Part shown: positions 12,254 through 25,993 of the stretch, one piece after another | Layout of the letters: each line of letters starts with the position of its first letter | How positions within the stretch are numbered: position 1 is the stretch's first letter | Assembly: GCA_003344405.1 (NCBI GenBank) | Contig: NOWV01000015.1 | Location: 558,001 to 622,000 of the forward strand | Direction: 5' to 3' | DNA length: 64,000 nt | DNA from: Trichoplax sp. H2 | Taxonomy: Eukaryota > Placozoa > Uniplacotomia > Trichoplacea | Program-made: the position numbers and the translations under genes | Notes under the pieces: generated by a model | What the model was told of the DNA's origin: nothing | The model's database searches: none | What the model saw: only the letters and a program-made list of their open reading frames with translations

Positions 12254-13028
12254 GTACAACAGTATTTTATTGTAGATATAGAATTAATCATGAACATATT
12301 ATCATGGCCAATGATTTGCACATTTTACGCGAAATAAAAAATGCTAATAAAATCAATCAACCAGTTGCATTATAGTGGGTAAGGCTGACGTAATTTTTAG
12401 TCAATAATCATGAATTCCTAGTCAATTATCAACAACTTTATTGCTATGTTACGCTGTACGAATTATATTATACATCGATGTCAATAATAAAGTGAAGTGA
12501 ATGCTGCTGGTAAAAGGGCGCGCCCCTACAAATGACGATCATCTACAGCGCTAGATCGTAAAATAATCGACGATAGCAGCGATATTCCTAAATTATCCTA
12601 TAATAGATATTTCCCCCCCCCCCAAAAAAAAAACTGTCACCAACTAACATCGAGTTGTGAAAGAATTGCTATTACAATCAATGGTCGAATGGCAACTTCA
12701 TCCTTTGGTGTGATTCAGCGTGTGAACGCATCTCTAAATATAACATCATGTCAAATACTTATTATAAGTTAACGTGCGATATTTAGTGTGATAAATAACC
12801 AAATAAAGTGATCACAGATTGGACTGTTTCAACAGTTGGTTATTCTAAGTATTATTGGCCAGCAAGATGGATCGGTCACGTTAAATTACACTTTTATCGC
12901 ACGTGGTTGAACTATCTCGCTTGAACGGTATATAACTGAGTCAATGATAAATCCAATCCGCTATTTGGTTCATATAGGAGTTACGAATACCAACTTCTGA
13001 GAACAAATTTTCAATTTTTTGGGCAAGT

Positions 13029-13148
13029 ATAAATTGCGCTTTCATCATTTTTCGGTAAGTGCAAGCTACTATAGCATATGATTACAATGATATTCTCTTC
13101 CTGTTGCTTCCTATCAATCAGCGGCCACGTTTGTATTATTTATTAAAG
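13029..13148 (+). promoter_or_regulatory. Likely T-box core promoter and 5' UTR intron
   Basis: A tataaa sequence near 13029 is followed by a strong donor (gtaagt at 13055) and an acceptor at 13147-13148, two bases before the T-box ATG. This would make a 94-base intron in the 5' untranslated region. It is inferred from motifs only. Confidence 0.35.
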
Positions 13149-13150
13149 GT

Positions 13151-14772
13151 ATGGCAAATCCAAATATCCACGGAGCGATTAATGGAGTCAGCCTAAATTA
13201 TTTAGTCGATTCAATTATTAGTAGTAACAATCAAGACTCACCAGCAGATAGATCGGAAGTCAATCCAACAGAACACTGTTTCAATATTTCATTAGATGCT
13301 GCGAGTTTGCCATCGCAAGGTAGCTCAACTGAGACATCGCCTAGCCATGATGGATTTCAAGCTGGCTCTATGATAACATCGAATTCATCTCAAATGCACG
13401 TGAAATTACTTCGTAATGATATGTGGCATGCTTTTGCAGCTATAGGAACTGAAATGATCATCACTAAAGCAGGACGGTAAGCAATCGTAGTTAATAAGAA
13501 ATATTGATTGAATACAAGAAACTGATTAGTCTGTTTTGAAGTAAATTATTTTACTGTTCATGACAGCGAGTATGTTAGATAAATACTATCACCTATTGTA
13601 TGTCATTGCACGTGTTTTTTTACTGTAGAGAATGCTTAATTTTATTTTTACAGGCGCCTTTTCCCTACTATTGATATCCATACAAGTGGTCTCGATCCGA
13701 ATGGATTTTACTCTATCAAGGTGGACATCGCTGCAGCGGATGACAACCGCTATAAATATGTATCTACAACCGGATGGGTTGCAGCATCAAACGGGAATAG
13801 AGTAAATCATATAGCTGATCAGGTAGTTTTTGGGGAATGTGAACACCCAAACTCTCCAAATTCTGGTAAATTTTGGATGAGTTGCGAAACCATTAGCTTT
13901 AAAAAGCTAAAATTGAGCAACAGCAAAGAACACTACAAGAAAAGCGATTGCGTAAGCAAGCATAAAATGTCATTGCTGCTTTGATCAACTTAACTCATTA
14001 TGTACAGTATGTGTTTACCATAACTATAAATTTTCGAATCCTTACTTAGATTGTACTGAATTCAATGAGAAGATACCAGCCAAGAATTGTGATTAGCAAA
14101 TGGGATCGCGATCATACTGCTCCGGTCGATACAAAAATTATAATCTTTCCAGAAACGAGATTTTATGCGGTCACTTGCTACCAAAATGGCCAGGTAAAAA
14201 TACTTTATTACAGAGTAAAGGTGTAATGTGATGAAAGTAAGTAAAGCACAGAATTTTTTTTATCTTTGTTTAATTCATGTTAGATTACCAATCTGAAAAT
14301 TCGCTATAATCCATTTGCGAAAGCTTTTCGAGATAGTAAGAGATCACAGTTAGGGGCAACAGGTGAATACAGCATCTTTGGTTATCCTCGAAATGCATTC
14401 ATCAACTCGCAATTTCAGCCGTGTGTTCAATACCCAGTGTATGGGTATTATCCTAACTGTGTTAATCCAAGCCAATTGCCTACTGAACGTGGTAATAATA
14501 GAGCACTTCGAAATGAAAGACCCAATACTTTCCGACCTGATAGTGCGATTGCCACCTACTCAAGCCGAAATATGCAAAGTACATCCATGCAAGGCTATCT
14601 TGTCTCTCCATTGGCACCTGCTCTTCCATATAATAATTCTTCTAGCACTTCGCTGTGTCAGCCAGATATTGCTAGCGGTAGATATCCCTCATTAATACCG
14701 TCATTTGAAAGCCACCATCAACTTCCGCCGCCGCCGGCGTATCGTGAATGGCCATCAACACCATTTATGTGA
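13151..14772 (+). CDS. T-box transcription factor
   Basis: Sequence-specific DNA-binding transcription factor, 418 residues in four exons: 13151-13476, 13654-13951, 14050-14193 and 14284-14772. Phases agree throughout. The T-box runs from about residue 82 to 275 and shows the family landmarks MWHAFAAIGTEMIITKAGRR, SGLDPNGFYSIKVD, HPNSPNSGKFWM, LNSMRRYQPRIVI, TRFYAVTCYQN and KIRYNPFAKAFRD. The start of exon 3 was set at 14050 because it restores the conserved ILNSM-like stretch. The N-terminal 80 residues and C-terminal 140 residues are Ser/Asn/Pro-rich and probably disordered regulatory regions; the C-terminus is EWPSTPFM. The T-box is fairly divergent (for example YSIKVDIAAADDNRYKYV), so I do not assign a subfamily such as Brachyury, Tbx1 or Tbx2. 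Confidence 0.92.
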
Positions 14773-16893
14773 TCGTGTGTAGATCAATGTTTATATTTTT
14801 GCTATTCGCCTCTATATGATCTGTAGTTCTATATTAGATCATATCTTGAATATCATGCTAATGTCGTTATCATAATTAAAGGTTCTCTTGTATAAGTAAC
14901 GCTTAAATTTCTAGAAATGATACAAATATGAATAGCAAATTTGTTATCTTTATTTAAAGTTGAAAATTTTGGCGCTAGGAAGTAAATGAGCCTTTCAAAT
15001 TAATGGCTCGTTTTAAATAAAAATATTTCGATAGAATATAGAGCTAAAACTTCATATGGACTGAAATATAATAAACAGATACAGATGTCAGGATATAATT
15101 TATTGATCAATCGATTTCCATTTCTGTTAAACTTAACCGTTATTATCATCCTTATCGCTGATATATTATTAGCTAAGTATAATAGCCACTACTATTTCCA
15201 ACTACAATTGATAGCATTTAATGTCTCTCATTGCTAAGAGTCAAAGCAGTGCTTCTGAATTTGTTAGTTAGTAATAGCTCATACTGAAGGTAATCTATCT
15301 GACGAAAATGACATTAAAATGTTAGATAGTATCGTACGGTAAATAAATAAAACCGACCGTTAGCTTGATCTAGCAATTTAGTAAAATTTTATATAAAATG
15401 TATGAGTTCTGAATTCTTCAATCACATCAGCAACCGAAGCATGAAGAGCACTTTCAATGATATGTTACTATATATATATATATATATAGTATAACGTATG
15501 CATATATGTACGGGTGCGTGTAATCGAGCTCACTTGTGAAATAAACTGCAGAAAGGCGGCGCACTAATATCAAAATTTGAACTCAAATCTGTTAACTTAA
15601 TACCTTAATACCAAAGTATATGAGTACTACTATACTACAAAAGTCAATGCTAAAATACAGTACACGGCTACCCAGAGGCGTGATTATTTGTTTACGATAG
15701 TCGTAGGCCAATTTGGAACCTGGCAATGACATCATCAAAGTACCTCATGACGTCGTATTGTAGGATATTAATTAATTAATGCAGAGATGTAAATAGTTCG
15801 ATGTCTTAGCAGCAGATAGCTTACTATAGCTTTGGCTGCCGTATGAGGCAATGTACTATGCAGTCTATTGCAGTTAAAAGTTAATTTGTTAATGTCATAC
15901 AATAGCAGATCATGCACTTTACAACAATCACAAAGTAGAATAATGACTATGGGAACAAATGGTGAATGATACATACCGTCACCGAATGATACAAACCATC
16001 TTGCACTTATTAGAAAACAATTTGTAGGGATTTACTAAGTTATTCCCGTTGTTATAATCAGGAAATTCATTTCTTAATAGGAGAATTTGAATTGAATAGG
16101 TGGTCGGCATCGTATCGATTGATATTCTTTTTATTACTCCACGAAATTACAATATAAAAACAAAATTGCTCTTTGACCAACACGGAATATTATTCAATCC
16201 ATCCAGTTATCCTATCAGGTAATTAATCTACAAATTATTCATTGCGCTTGTACAGTATAGTAGATAGTATATCATATGCTGTCTATATCGTCAGCAGTAA
16301 TGAGTTATTATTGTTATTACAAGTTTGCAACTGTCACTGATCAAGGCTTAATGAACTGGCGCCTATTGCAGGGCACTATCTATTAGCCTCTTTCGTAAGC
16401 TTAGCGGTACTTTAATCTTTTCAGGATAATGTGGCGATATTAAGCACCTAACAAAGTCTTGCTCTATCAGTTATATGATTGAATTATCACTTAAAACGGT
16501 TATCCAGAGTTCATTTCGTGTAAGTATTTATACGGTATGCAAGCTCTTTATTCATTCTTGGTCGTATTGCATCGATGAAATAACTAAGATAAATGTCAGA
16601 AACGATCATTCCACCTAGTTAACGATGTTTTTGTACTATTTCTAGTGTGATTAATTATCAACCAGCTCGATTCCTTACTTGAATAAAGTAAAATCTTACC
16701 AAACGCCAAGCGTTATAGCTAGATCGATTTCATTTAGTAAGTAAGGTTCGTTTGCATGTATACAATAACGAATGGTAGGATAGATAACGGAGAAAATTGC
16801 AGATAATATTGTTATAGATTTGTTGCTGATTTCCAATGGCAATGTATTACCTTATCTTTGATAGGATAATTAGACACCTTGTATTTATTGGAA
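14773..16893. other. Intergenic with a TA microsatellite at 15468-15488
   Basis: AT-rich spacer between the T-box gene and the MFSD10-like gene. It holds a (TA)n run at 15468-15488. The small open frame at 15768-15974 on the minus strand has no similarity. No gene is supported. Confidence 0.6.
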
Positions 16894-19800
16894 ATGATGA
16901 AGGGAAGTGTCGATGGAGTACAGGAAAATATCAATGAGCCGAAACAACCGGATGCCAAACTTGCATCAAAAACATTGCATGTACTCTTTTTGTCCTTACT
17001 AATCGATTTAATCGCCTTTTCCTCCATTTTGCCTCTAATGCCAGTCATTCTGGAACATTATCGGGACACTGATTCGGTAAATTGAATTACTGTTCATGTA
17101 TAGTGTTTTAATTATACCCGTTATGTTCAGCAGTTTTAATACGCAAGATTGATCGAAAGAAGTTCTTATTTTTATTAGTAACTTCAACTTCAAAATAATT
17201 ACATTCTGCAGTAGAGATGTGCTTATTAATACTACTAAATGAAAAGTTATTACAATAATAAATCGAATAAGATTTACAGCTCTAATTCTACGTGCATAAT
17301 ACAGTACTTCCGAATATAAATTGATTGTCCAAGTGAACCACTTTTATAATCTTGCAAAATCTTGAAGGAACGATTTATTGTAGTATGTTTTGTGCTTGAC
17401 AGATTATAAATCGTGACTTTTTTGATAATACAGTAGCAGTGATTAACTTCTAGACATTACCGTAGACGTTTAAGGATATGGGTTTGTTTAAGCTTTTCTT
17501 AGCTTGGAGTAGTAAATGCGTTGTCAGAAAGCTAAAAAATCAGCAGCAAATGGTGAAACAACGTGTTAGCAATGTTGTATTAATCTTAACATTTTCAAGT
17601 TAACTTTATTATTAGTTCCCTGTTTACCTAAAAGCAAATGTAACAAGTGCGCGTAGAGTCACACAAGTTCCTCACAGTAAACAATAATTTCACTAGTATA
17701 ATAACTGAACTACGAAGTGACTCTATATCACCAACATTAAAATCATCGACCGAAAATTAATCGTTATTATCAAACTTTAAGATGAATTAAAATTGACTAA
17801 GCAATATACGAAAGGATAGTTATAATTAAGGATACAATTACAACTTTTTCTCGTATTTTCAATATTCAGTACGATACTATTTCGTTTAGAATCAGTAGCA
17901 GCGATAAAAAAGTTTTAATGCGGTGCCTTTATCCATAATGAACTATGTGGCGTATGTATTTAATTCTAACTAACCATTATTTATGATTGATCATCAATAC
18001 AGAAGGATGGGCTTTATCATACAATTCAACGTCATATCCAATATTTTGCGACATCGATCCATGCACCAGGAACAACGCGCTATAATACAGTTTTCTTTGG
18101 AGGTAATTTCTTAAAACTACATTCTCACATGAAAAAACACTTGAATTACTTCCAACCTAATTACAATGCAATGCTAGGTCTTATGAACCTCATATAAAAT
18201 ACATGTGTATCTTGCATAAATAAACGAATTCTAACAAGTACAGTAGTGATTTTCTTTAGCTTATGACTATTATAGCTTTTGCAAGGCTATACTGTTTTTT
18301 ACGTCTATGATATGCTTTTCCGATGTTATATTTTAAGATACAATAATACCGTTACTTGTAAGTTTTTATTTCGTAAATATGTTATCATCATCACTGGAGC
18401 TACAGACCGAGGTAGATCCATCGACGTTCATTAAATAATGATGAACACTTCATTATTCCTGAGGAAGAACTAGTAATATCAAGTTTAATCGTCGTTTTTG
18501 ACATTTACAGTACATTATTATCGAGTTCAAATAGTCCACAACTTTCATACGCATAGGCTGTACCGTTGCTCTATTAAATTATGATAGATAGTAAGCAGAA
18601 CTACAGTGAATTATATACCATTAGCTTCAAGAATGTAACTCACTTACCGTATTCATGGAGCTCATTTATATAGCATGTCATAAAACAAAGTACTGCTATA
18701 ATATTAATTCTGATATATTCATAATTTATTGATATTCACTTAATTTTTAGGCGCTCTTGGCTCAATGTATTGCTTTCTACAATTTTTGATGGGGCCTTTC
18801 TTTGGTGCATGTTCGGATAGTTATGGCAGGCGTCCCTTAATTCTCATATCAATGGTATGTATAGCCTCTAAATACCAAGCAATCATCATACATGTTATCG
18901 TCTTCATGTTCATAATCCCATTTTAGAAGTCTTATCGACACCTTACAGTCAATACCGTCAATACACTCAACATATCAAATTTTTTTCTGTCTTTATATTA
19001 GATTGGAATATCAATGTCTTATGCCGTTTGGGCCTTTTCGGGTAGTTTTATCTTGTTTGTGCTGTCGCGTGCCATTGGTGGTATAAGCCGAGCTAATGTC
19101 AGTTTATGGACTGCAGTTGTCTCCGATGTTACCGAAGAAAAGAAAAGGAATAAAGGAATGGTGAGAGTAACATAGTGCTTACCACAACACTTAGAATTAA
19201 CATGGCTTATGCTTTACGTAATCAAATTTGCATTCAATAAAAAGAAATGGCTATAAAGTTAATTGCTATTCAGTGATCAATCAAAGTCTCAGTGGGCTCT
19301 TTCTTGTAGGCTTTAATTGGTATTGCTTTCTCTGTTGGATTCGTCCTTGGACCAATGTTGGGTGCGTTCATGTCCAAGAGAGATTTCTTTGAAAGTGGTT
19401 TTGTTCATTTCCAACCTGCTATAACAGCTTTAACGATATCTTTGGTCAATTTACTGTTTGTATATTATACGTTACCTGAAACTCACCAGCCCGGAAAAAG
19501 CGTGAGTTAACGTTAAAATTCATTTTAGGACTTGGATCACATTAGTGTTAGGGATGATAAATTAATATGCAACATTCTTTGCTATTTATTCACAGCCAGG
19601 CACAAGTAAAGAGATAGTCAATAAAGCCTTACGTCTTATAAATCCTTTACATTTATTCTCCTTCCGAACGACTGGTGTTTCTGACAAAGAATGTAAGCGT
19701 AAATATATTTCGTTACATGCTTGTATCTTCTATTAGTGCTATGAACGAACTTATGCTGTCGAAATCTTTTTAGTATGCTGAATGTACATATGTTGCATAA

Positions 19801-21159
19801 AGATTTATTAGCAAATTATATGATTTTAGACGACGAGAAGCTTCAAAAATTGAGCTTGGTCTATTTTTTGTATTTGCTACTGTTCTCTGGTGTGGAATTT
19901 ACCTTGAGTTTCCTTACTCGTGAAAGATATCAGTATACTAGGTACTCAAGATGCGTTACGTACTCATAGGCTAATAATTTTTAAATCTTGGCAAGACGAA
20001 TATTGTATTCAGTATTTACTGACCAAATTGATGGTTTAACTACGTGTTCATTGTAATAAAATGTACATCTATTTTGATATATCCTCACAGTATGCAACAA
20101 GGCTTAATGTACTTCTATATTGGTTCGATCATGATAGTGATACAAGGTGAGTATTGGGTGATACCCAGTAATTTCTGGTAATAGCAAGACTATTATCTCA
20201 TCTGTGTTAAACTTGCATTTTGATCCCAAGATATTTCCATTAATTGCTCTTACTGTAATCCTAGAAATTGCTAACGCTCGAATTATACGTATACATATAT
20301 ATATGTTATTTATTATGTATTATTTATAAAGGTGGATATTTTCGAAGACTGCCTGCAGGAAGCGAAATCAAATGCGCTCTGCAAGTAAGTCTATATTGAC
20401 TTTGATTAGAGATGATAGTAAGTTACTGTACGAAGATTGAATGGCTATATTGACTTGCTGAGATAAAAATAATTTTATAGTTTTTAAATGAGCATATGGC
20501 ATTTTACAGGGCCTGACTGCAGTTGCCATTTCTACCTTGATGATGGCTATGTTTACTGACCAACACACTTATTATGCAGCTCTGGGACTTTATTCATTTG
20601 GTAAAATTCTATTACTTTTAAGCTTCTATTTGTGATATCTCAATTGCGTCTCTACCTGTCTATTAGTGTTACTAATATTATTTATTATTCCTTTTATTAT
20701 AGGTTCTGCAACGGTTGTCCCTTCGTTAACTTCTGTGGTCTCCCATTATGGTATAAATCAAAGATACTTTAGGATTACATCGGATGTTGAATATGTCATT
20801 TCCGCCTTGTATCGTAATGATATCTCTGTTTATCGTAGGAAGTGCCGAACATAAAGGAAAATTGATCGGCATATTTCGCTCTATTGGAGCATTAGCACGT
20901 AGTTTTGGACCTTTTCTGGCATGTTCAGGTAAACGGCGAGAAATTTAATTCATTCCGTGTTTTCAGATCTTACCTTAAATTATGTAGAGGTCGATTCTAT
21001 AATTGGTTGATTTCTTCGAATTCTTCCATTCTTATAGCTTTCTGGACCCATGGCACCTTGTGTTATTACATGTCTGCAGTACTACTAATAATTCCACTAG
21101 TTATCTTAATGAGAGTTAGACATACCGGTACTGGTCTTAAAAATGTCAAGAAGGAATAA
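16894..21159 (+). CDS. MFSD10: MFSD10-like major facilitator transporter
   Basis: Membrane transporter of the major facilitator superfamily; vertebrate MFSD10 has been linked to organic anion export. Thirteen exons: 16894-17076, 18003-18102, 18751-18854, 19002-19160, 19310-19501, 19596-19692, 19830-19941, 20091-20146, 20332-20384, 20510-20600, 20703-20750, 20839-20928 and 21038-21159. All are GT-AG with agreeing phases and encode 468 residues, close to the vertebrate length. Twelve membrane segments are expected. Landmarks are LIDLIAFSSILPLMP in helix 1, the helix 2-3 loop signature ACSDSYGRRP, SRAIGGISRANVSL, GFVLGPMLGAF, and KLSLVYFLYLLLFSGVEFTL, which is strikingly like the human protein. 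The start is the first of two adjacent ATGs. The first intron is about 0.9 kb and the others are short. Confidence 0.93.
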
Positions 21160-22292
21160 GCGATTGCTTTTATCAGCAATTATGAATATTTCTATAATAA
21201 TACCGGTATTTGTATTTAATCGAAAATGATAAATATTTTTTGATTAGTTATTTTAATTACATTAAAATAGAATGGCTTTTTTCTAAATCCTATTTTAATT
21301 ATAGGTAAGATAGGTAGTTAATATTTTCGATGAATTTTGCCGCCGTGTCCAAATTTAATCTGAAATGATTGAGATATAAAGTAAAACGGTGTAAATGGAA
21401 AACCTAAACCTAGTGTGGCGGCATTCGTAACGTTCCACAAAATTTCGCTATTTTTATATGTACAGCTATGGGACACTTTTGTGGATCGATATCTCAGAGT
21501 ACTGTACTTTAGAGTATAATTATAAAGCTGAACATATTCTTTGAATCGACGTAAATTATAATTATCTATTGACATGAAACATTGAATATAAGTAATAAAA
21601 CACTTTTGCAACATTATTTCGCGATAAATGTATTTAAGATAAATGGAATTTATTTCTTAGTTGAGACAATAAATGTTGACGTATAGCGAGTGTATATAAC
21701 TCCATGACAATTACAAGAAAATAACGCTATGTTAGCACTTGATTTTGACATACGCAGTCCATATTATCGTCGACATTTACTTGCAGTATAACAGAAATTT
21801 GAATCGATTATTCATACGTACTGTATTTACAAAGATTAGACTAAAACAGCAATTTAGAGAATTTGCCTATATGCCTGCATATAGACCATTCTACGTGCCT
21901 ATAATATGTGTATTTATACCATAAGCAGTTTAGCCTATACAATTTCTTAAGACAGCCATAGACAGTCAGAATCGTACCAGTACAGTTAAAATTAGAGTTC
22001 CACTAAGAACACTTTTCCAGGCCCATCATATCATAGAAGTTAGAGAGGCCATTACAGCACCCGACTATCTATATCATAGCTATAAAATTTCATTGACAAA
22101 TTTATATACGGTTAAATCAATTGATATGTACTTACAGCATACCTACTCTATCCTTACAATAATCTAACATACATTATACATTAGTAATCGTCTTTCCCTA
22201 ATCATATGAGAAGCAATTAATGTTGTTACTATAACTTTCTCGCATATATATATATAGATGTATTTACATCTGATTTTAAAGCAACTCATTTC
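21160..22292. other. Intergenic between convergent MFSD10 and TM2D2
   Basis: Spacer holding the two 3' ends. The open frames at 21318-21614 (-) and 21739-21924 (+) have no recognisable content. Nothing else is seen. Confidence 0.6.
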
Positions 22293-25184
22293 TTAGTAGT
22301 AAGGATTCCAATTGCTACCATCACTTGGCATGAGATCACCAGTAATTAGGAGAATTATATCAACAATCCACCAAATCCCTAAACCACCAATCGTCAACAG
22401 TTTGCCAAAGGCAGTACCAGTATGGCCTAGACAAAAGCGATCAATACCAAAAAAGCCTAACAGAAGGGAATAAAGTAACGTAGAGGGGAAAAAATGGCCG
22501 GTATACCTACAAATTGTAATTCCAATGATGTTAACTTAATTGGCTGCTTAATATGATCGTAATCAATATACTAATGTAATTTATAGTAACTGATTTCTAT
22601 AAATTTATAAGCGTAGCAGTGGCAAAGACAAGCTAATGTACTCCTTGAAGTTAAGGTTGATACGAACTTAATGCAAGGAATATTCGGCTTAAAAAAAGTT
22701 CTATTCCCAAAGCAATCAATACCAGTGAGTACATGGCAGACTACTGATGTAATTTCCACTTCTTCATAACGTGTTCCACCAAACTGGAGGTTTAAGATAA
22801 ATGTAACGATTTCAGATAAATCAATGTTGATTAAATTTTGCATTAGGCACAGTCTAAGTAGTGGACATTTAATCCTACCAAACAGTCAAGTTTTTCCAAA
22901 CAATTATTCGTTGTAAAGGTGAAGCGATGAACAGTACCGTAATAAACAGATTAAACACATTGCTTATCCAATACTACTTCATACTATAGGTTATCACATA
23001 TTCGCAGGTAGCTAATTGCTATACGACAGTAAGCGATGAAAAGTAAGAGTTATTATACCTTCTTAGCTTAAGAAAGCAAATAGCATGACAGATCATCAAG
23101 TGATTAGAATATTTATCGAATATCAAGACTATGGAAACGGTAGTTGTTTCTATCTTCGTTCCATAACGTATAAAACTGCTCCTGTGGTCATTTATAATTT
23201 GTCGACGCATACTAGAATCTGAATTATTAATAGAGATGAATAATTCGGGTTTGGAAGAGATTATTAGATGCGAATGTGTGTTACCGTTCACACTATCGCT
23301 GATATGTATTTAGTCCAAGTAGTAAATTTGCAGAGAAATATACTCTAATTTCGCTGCAGCGACCATCAGCAGTAATATGAGTGATGCTCACTCTAAAGAG
23401 TTATTTGGAGCACTGCCATTGAATAAACTACAACTCATTGTACAAAGCATTTGACAAGTAGGAAATGAACTAGTGTCATGGGATTTCCATTGAAATTTTA
23501 CATTACCTTTATGCATCCATAGCCCAAAGCTTGTTTAGCCGAATAATTTCCTTTCAAGTCTACAGGAGGATCACACCGGATGAAATCGTCAGACCTGGAA
23601 TAGGAATTAATTAAGACCTTACATCCTTAATGCAAGCAGTTCCGTTAATCTCATGCTGTTTTTATTTTGACACTATCTTTATTGCAGGTTAGATTATACA
23701 TTAAGCCACTGATAGCAAGGAAATTTCAACTTAATACAGTAGTACGAAAGAATTAAATGCCTTGATCTACAGTACTATAACCTCATGTCAAACCGTCACA
23801 GAAGATTAACACTCATGTTCTAGATTAATAATAAAAATTGACCATAGTCAACAGCATGGTAGAAAATTCTCATAAGGCATTCTATATCTTTATATCTGTA
23901 CTAAAGACTGTACAATGCAAGATAATATCAAGTATGAGCGCAATTGATATGACAAATTTCGTATTACTGAATTTACTGGCATATGTGAGTTAGTACGTTA
24001 AAATGAACTAGTTTAATGTATCATTTTCTCAAGTTTGATGAATAGGTCTCTAGCAATTGAGGATAACTCCTATCATAGAGTTATTTCTAGTATTGGTTAA
24101 GAGTGATACCATAGTCATTAGTTATACACCATTCTAGCGTTTGCCATGAAAACATCTATCAATATTAGGGAATCTCTAATAGTAAACAACATCATCAATG
24201 ACTGAACTATCATTCTACCCTTGCTATAGCTATTTCAGCGAACATCTAATGTTGACTAAGAGCGAGAATCCTATATAATATTCGTATTGCATACGATTTA
24301 AGAGCGATATCATGGGTACAGACTATTCCATCCTCGGCTGTAAAAACAGTCATCAATATTGTAGTAAAGCTAACAGTAGACAACGTGGTAAATGACTGGG
24401 CTATTATTCTAATATTGTCCGAGCTAATTCAGCGAACATGTAGTGCTGACTAAGAGTGGCATGGTAGTCTTTTAGACTATTCTGTCTTTGGTTCTGAAAT
24501 TCACAGCTATCGGGATAAAACCGGAAAGTACAGTATTGTAAATAATGTCAGAAAATGACTTAACTTTCGTCATACGCGTATCATAGAGCTATTCCAGCGT
24601 ATGAATAGCGCTCAGTAATCTTATCATAATCATCACTATTGGAGTATATCTGATAGTAAGTAGCGTTGCCTATAACTTGGCTGTATTAACGTACGGCTAT
24701 GTGTTCACATTTGGCTTAACGATGCAACCAATATTTATTCTTACGATGAATGCTGTCCGTGAGGGTTGTGGCCAACTTGTGGGTATCATTTATCGGACAA
24801 AATCATCATCGAATAACATCGAAATGTCAAAGTGCAATCCAATCGTATAAAACGCCTTATTGAACGACTGCAAGCATGATCATGATAAGCACTCACGGGC
24901 TTTCCATAATAACAGTGCTTTGGCAGAAGAGAGCAGAGCATAGGTAGTCCTAAATCATAAGTCATGTCGCTAGGCAGTTTTTCAAACTGTTCACTCATAG
25001 CGATGTCAACACTGTACTGAGTACAAGCAATAAGAAAGGCAAAACGATCAACAACTTACAATAAAGAACAATTTACTAATGGTCCATTAGGATCGTTACT
25101 ACAATCTTCTCCACCACATTCAGAACAGTAACCAAAACTGATCACCATTGCAATTAGTGCTATTGCAAGTATAATCTTCATCAT
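22293..25184 (-). CDS. TM2D2: TM2 domain-containing protein 2
   Basis: TM2D proteins are secretory-pathway membrane proteins; the three conserved family members are tied to Notch-related neurogenic phenotypes in flies. Exons on the minus strand: 25184-25060, 25011-24919, 23594-23507, 22783-22668 and 22506-22293, giving 211 residues (human about 214). A signal peptide (residues 1-20) is followed by Cys-rich ectodomain motifs [32 protein letters not shown] and NIPCIKYTGHFF. Then come the two TM2 helices with the DRF motif ([21 protein letters not shown], split here: [10 protein letters not shown] and GTAFGKLL) and the conserved tail [11 protein letters not shown]. Exon 2 only joins exon 3 in frame with a GC donor at 24918-24917; the nearby GT donor ending the exon at 24897 is out of phase. 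Exons 3-5 are certain, exon 1 and the exon 2 end less so. Confidence 0.9.
24080..24620. repeat. Diverged tandem repeat in TM2D2 intron, unit about 195 bp
   Basis: The intron between exons 2 and 3 of TM2D2 contains at least two to three degenerate copies sharing motifs such as ttcagcgaacat followed by tgactaagag (near 24234 and 24431), catcaatatt, and agtaaac or agtagac. Copies are strongly diverged, so this is an old minisatellite-like array. Confidence 0.6.
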
Positions 25185-25831
25185 CTAGTGAGTAAAATAA
25201 GCCGCCTTCTTCCTTGACGCAAGATGATTTGTTTGATTTGGCTGACTGCCTCCACTATAAAGTGTCGAGTATAAAGTGCTCAAAGCATAGAAAGTCACTA
25301 ATTTTACAAATGGGATGGATGGCACTACGGATGGTATGGATGGATGCTCTTTATTTATTTATACAGTACTATAGTAGCTGGTCGACAACGCTGGTGGCTG
25401 CGATGCTATACTGTAGTAACAACTGTGGACTCGTTCATGGTAACCTATGGTCACATGATGATGTATCCCATGGATGACAATCCTAGCAATGTTTTGGGAA
25501 TCAGCCACTTCTCAAAGTATTATTTCAGTCTTATGAATGGATTAGCTTTATTTATAACATCCTATGCAACAGAAAATGGTGCTTCCAATGATCTATTTTT
25601 CACCTTTTAAAGTCTACGTTACAAATATTAAAAATCGATGATTCTTGTCGTAACGAAATGAATGAAATTGATCGGACGGGTTCTATACTGGAATATGGTG
25701 TGGCTCGAGCAACACTTCTTGTCATTTAAATTACAAATGGATATCAAAATAGAGTTAACTTCGCGGTTGCCGCGAATATCTTGAATACAAATTTAGAGCA
25801 GTTACGATTATAAACTAAACTTACTCTATTA
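25185..25831. other. Spacer upstream of TM2D2, no gene supported
   Basis: Contains tacagtac words near 25358 and two overlapping plus-strand open frames (25214-25610) without similarity or splice support. Probably promoter-side spacer of TM2D2. Confidence 0.5.
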
Positions 25832-25993
25832 CTATTCGCCTTTCTTCCACTGCATGAGAGGATTCAAATAAAAGACATCATGCACGGTGATAGGGGGTTT
25901 CGTATTATACTGTATACAAACCCATGCAAGTCCATAAGCAATCATGGAAAATCCACCGCTCAGTATAAAGCTACGCCACCGTCCAGGATACAG
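25832..25993 (-). CDS. Terminal exon of an unrecognised small membrane protein
   Basis: Fifty-four codons lie between a plausible acceptor (after 25994) and a TAG at 25832. The peptide has an Arg-rich start (YPGRWRSF), one hydrophobic segment (FILSGGFSMIAYGLAWVCI) and a charged end (MQWKKGE), like small mitochondrial or ER single-pass proteins. I do not recognise the family and could not place the upstream exons. A partial diverged copy of the upstream half lies immediately beyond it at about 26065-26180. Confidence 0.4.
   Translation of the reverse strand: MYPGRWRSFILSGGFSMIAYGLAWVCIQYNTKPPITVHDVFYLNPLMQWKKGE

Noticed and set aside
12612-12633. Poly-C/poly-A run as a possible transposon tail or gap artefact
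   Set aside because: A lone homopolymer pair with no target-site duplication or element sequence beside it.
25214-25610. Two plus-strand open frames beside TM2D2
   Set aside because: They overlap in different frames, lack splice support and similarity, and cover promoter-side tacagtac words.
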